Translations under genes and position numbers: made by a program
The notes under the pieces: model-generated
What the model was told of the DNA's origin: nothing
Seen by the model: the letters and a program-made list of their open reading frames with translations, nothing else
The model's database searches: none
DNA from: Planctomycetota bacterium
Lineage (GTDB): Bacteria; Planctomycetota; UBA1135; GCA-002686595
Assembly (NCBI GenBank): GCA_016714045.1
Contig: JADJNY010000009.1
Location: 124,001-188,000 of the forward strand
Length of the DNA stretch: 64,000 nt
Direction of reading: 5' to 3'
Shown: positions 63,762-64,000 of the stretch, piece by piece
Numbering within the stretch: the first letter of the stretch is position 1
How the letters are laid out: each line of letters starts with the position of its first letter

Positions 63762-64000
63762 CTACAGCGTCGCCCAGATGGGCAGGTTCCCCGCGTGAAC
63801 GAGGTGGTCGAGCCACAGGTTCGACAGCTTCTCCGCCACCGAGTTCGCGCGCAGGCGCTGGTTCAGGTTGTCGAAGTCGACCCGGTCGAGCGGCTGGTCC
63901 TGGTTGAAGCACGAGAACACGGGCGCGATCTCGGCGCCGCTCGCAGGGTCCTTGTGCTTGCAGAGACACTGCGCGCAGATCTCCTTCATCATGCACTGCA
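63762..64000 (-). CDS. C-terminal part of a cysteine-rich oxidoreductase (5' end outside the window)
   Basis: Only the last ~79 codons are present; the frame runs off the window edge. The visible part starts with a Cys-rich stretch (QCMMKEICAQCLCKH) that could bind an iron-sulfur cluster, then FSCFNQDQPLDRVDF and helices to the end. From memory it resembles the C terminus of FAD/NAD-dependent oxidoreductases related to glutamate synthase small subunit or dihydroorotate-dehydrogenase electron-transfer proteins. The assignment is tentative. Confidence 0.5.
   Translation of the reverse strand, partial: QCMMKEICAQCLCKHKDPASGAEIAPVFSCFNQDQPLDRVDFDNLNQRLRANSVAEKLSNLWLDHLVHAGNLPIWATL

Overview
The window is very GC-rich bacterial DNA that most likely comes from a planctomycete. 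Four things suggest this: a PVC-type membrane-bound dehydrogenase/cytochrome c protein fused to ThuA and HEAT domains; two secreted proteins ending in the same Cys-rich module (CPCGN near its start, FC..TNG..W at its end); a second type of C-terminal module on a di-heme peroxidase; and membrane proteins carrying sigma-factor region 4 domains. The lineage is an inference from remembered family distributions, not from a search. I saw no rRNA, tRNA, CRISPR array, transposase or phage gene.

Layout. 0-16.8 kb: mixed housekeeping and surface genes (phosphoesterase, fatty-acid desaturase, beta-helix and FG-GAP surface proteins, S9 peptidase, thioredoxin-like protein, lipoproteins, an alkyltransferase-like protein coupled to an amidohydrolase, an HExxH protein and a membrane-anchored coiled-coil protein). 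17.0-27.5 kb: four same-strand paralogues with a cytoplasmic sigma-region-4-like domain, one membrane helix and, in three of them, a long run of carboxypeptidase-regulatory-like beta-sandwich repeats. This array is the most unusual part of the window. 27.7-33.2 kb: a lone moaA, nudC, a VIT-family transporter, an EgtB-like enzyme and a GspG-like membrane protein. 33.5-42.2 kb: secreted redox and surface proteins, all on the minus strand. 42.8-46.9 kb: a two-component pair, then a minus-strand CBS / hemerythrin / heme-copper-oxidase-like operon. 47.4-55.5 kb: a sugar operon with a GH35 beta-galactosidase, a GH36-type enzyme and araFGH; stop and start codons overlap between the GH36 gene and araF and between araG and araH. 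56.4-61.1 kb: an Rrf2 regulator, a universal stress protein, a receiver protein and a PAS kinase/LuxR regulator pair. 61.6-64 kb: a glutaredoxin, a two-gene DUF4276 + AAA ATPase module that may be a defence system, and the end of an oxidoreductase gene.

How the genes work together. The sugar operon can release galactose or arabinopyranose from a glycan outside the cell and import it with the AraFGH transporter. The hemerythrin, CBS, Rrf2, Usp and PAS-kinase genes look like a redox or gas-response island. The receptor array could carry cell-surface or periplasmic signals directly to transcription.

Quality note. Six genes lose their reading frame, and in these I count seven breaks that can be repaired by adding or removing one CG/GC unit, most of them in a short CG run. 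This suggests consensus errors more than true pseudogenes. Those genes are annotated over their full extent.
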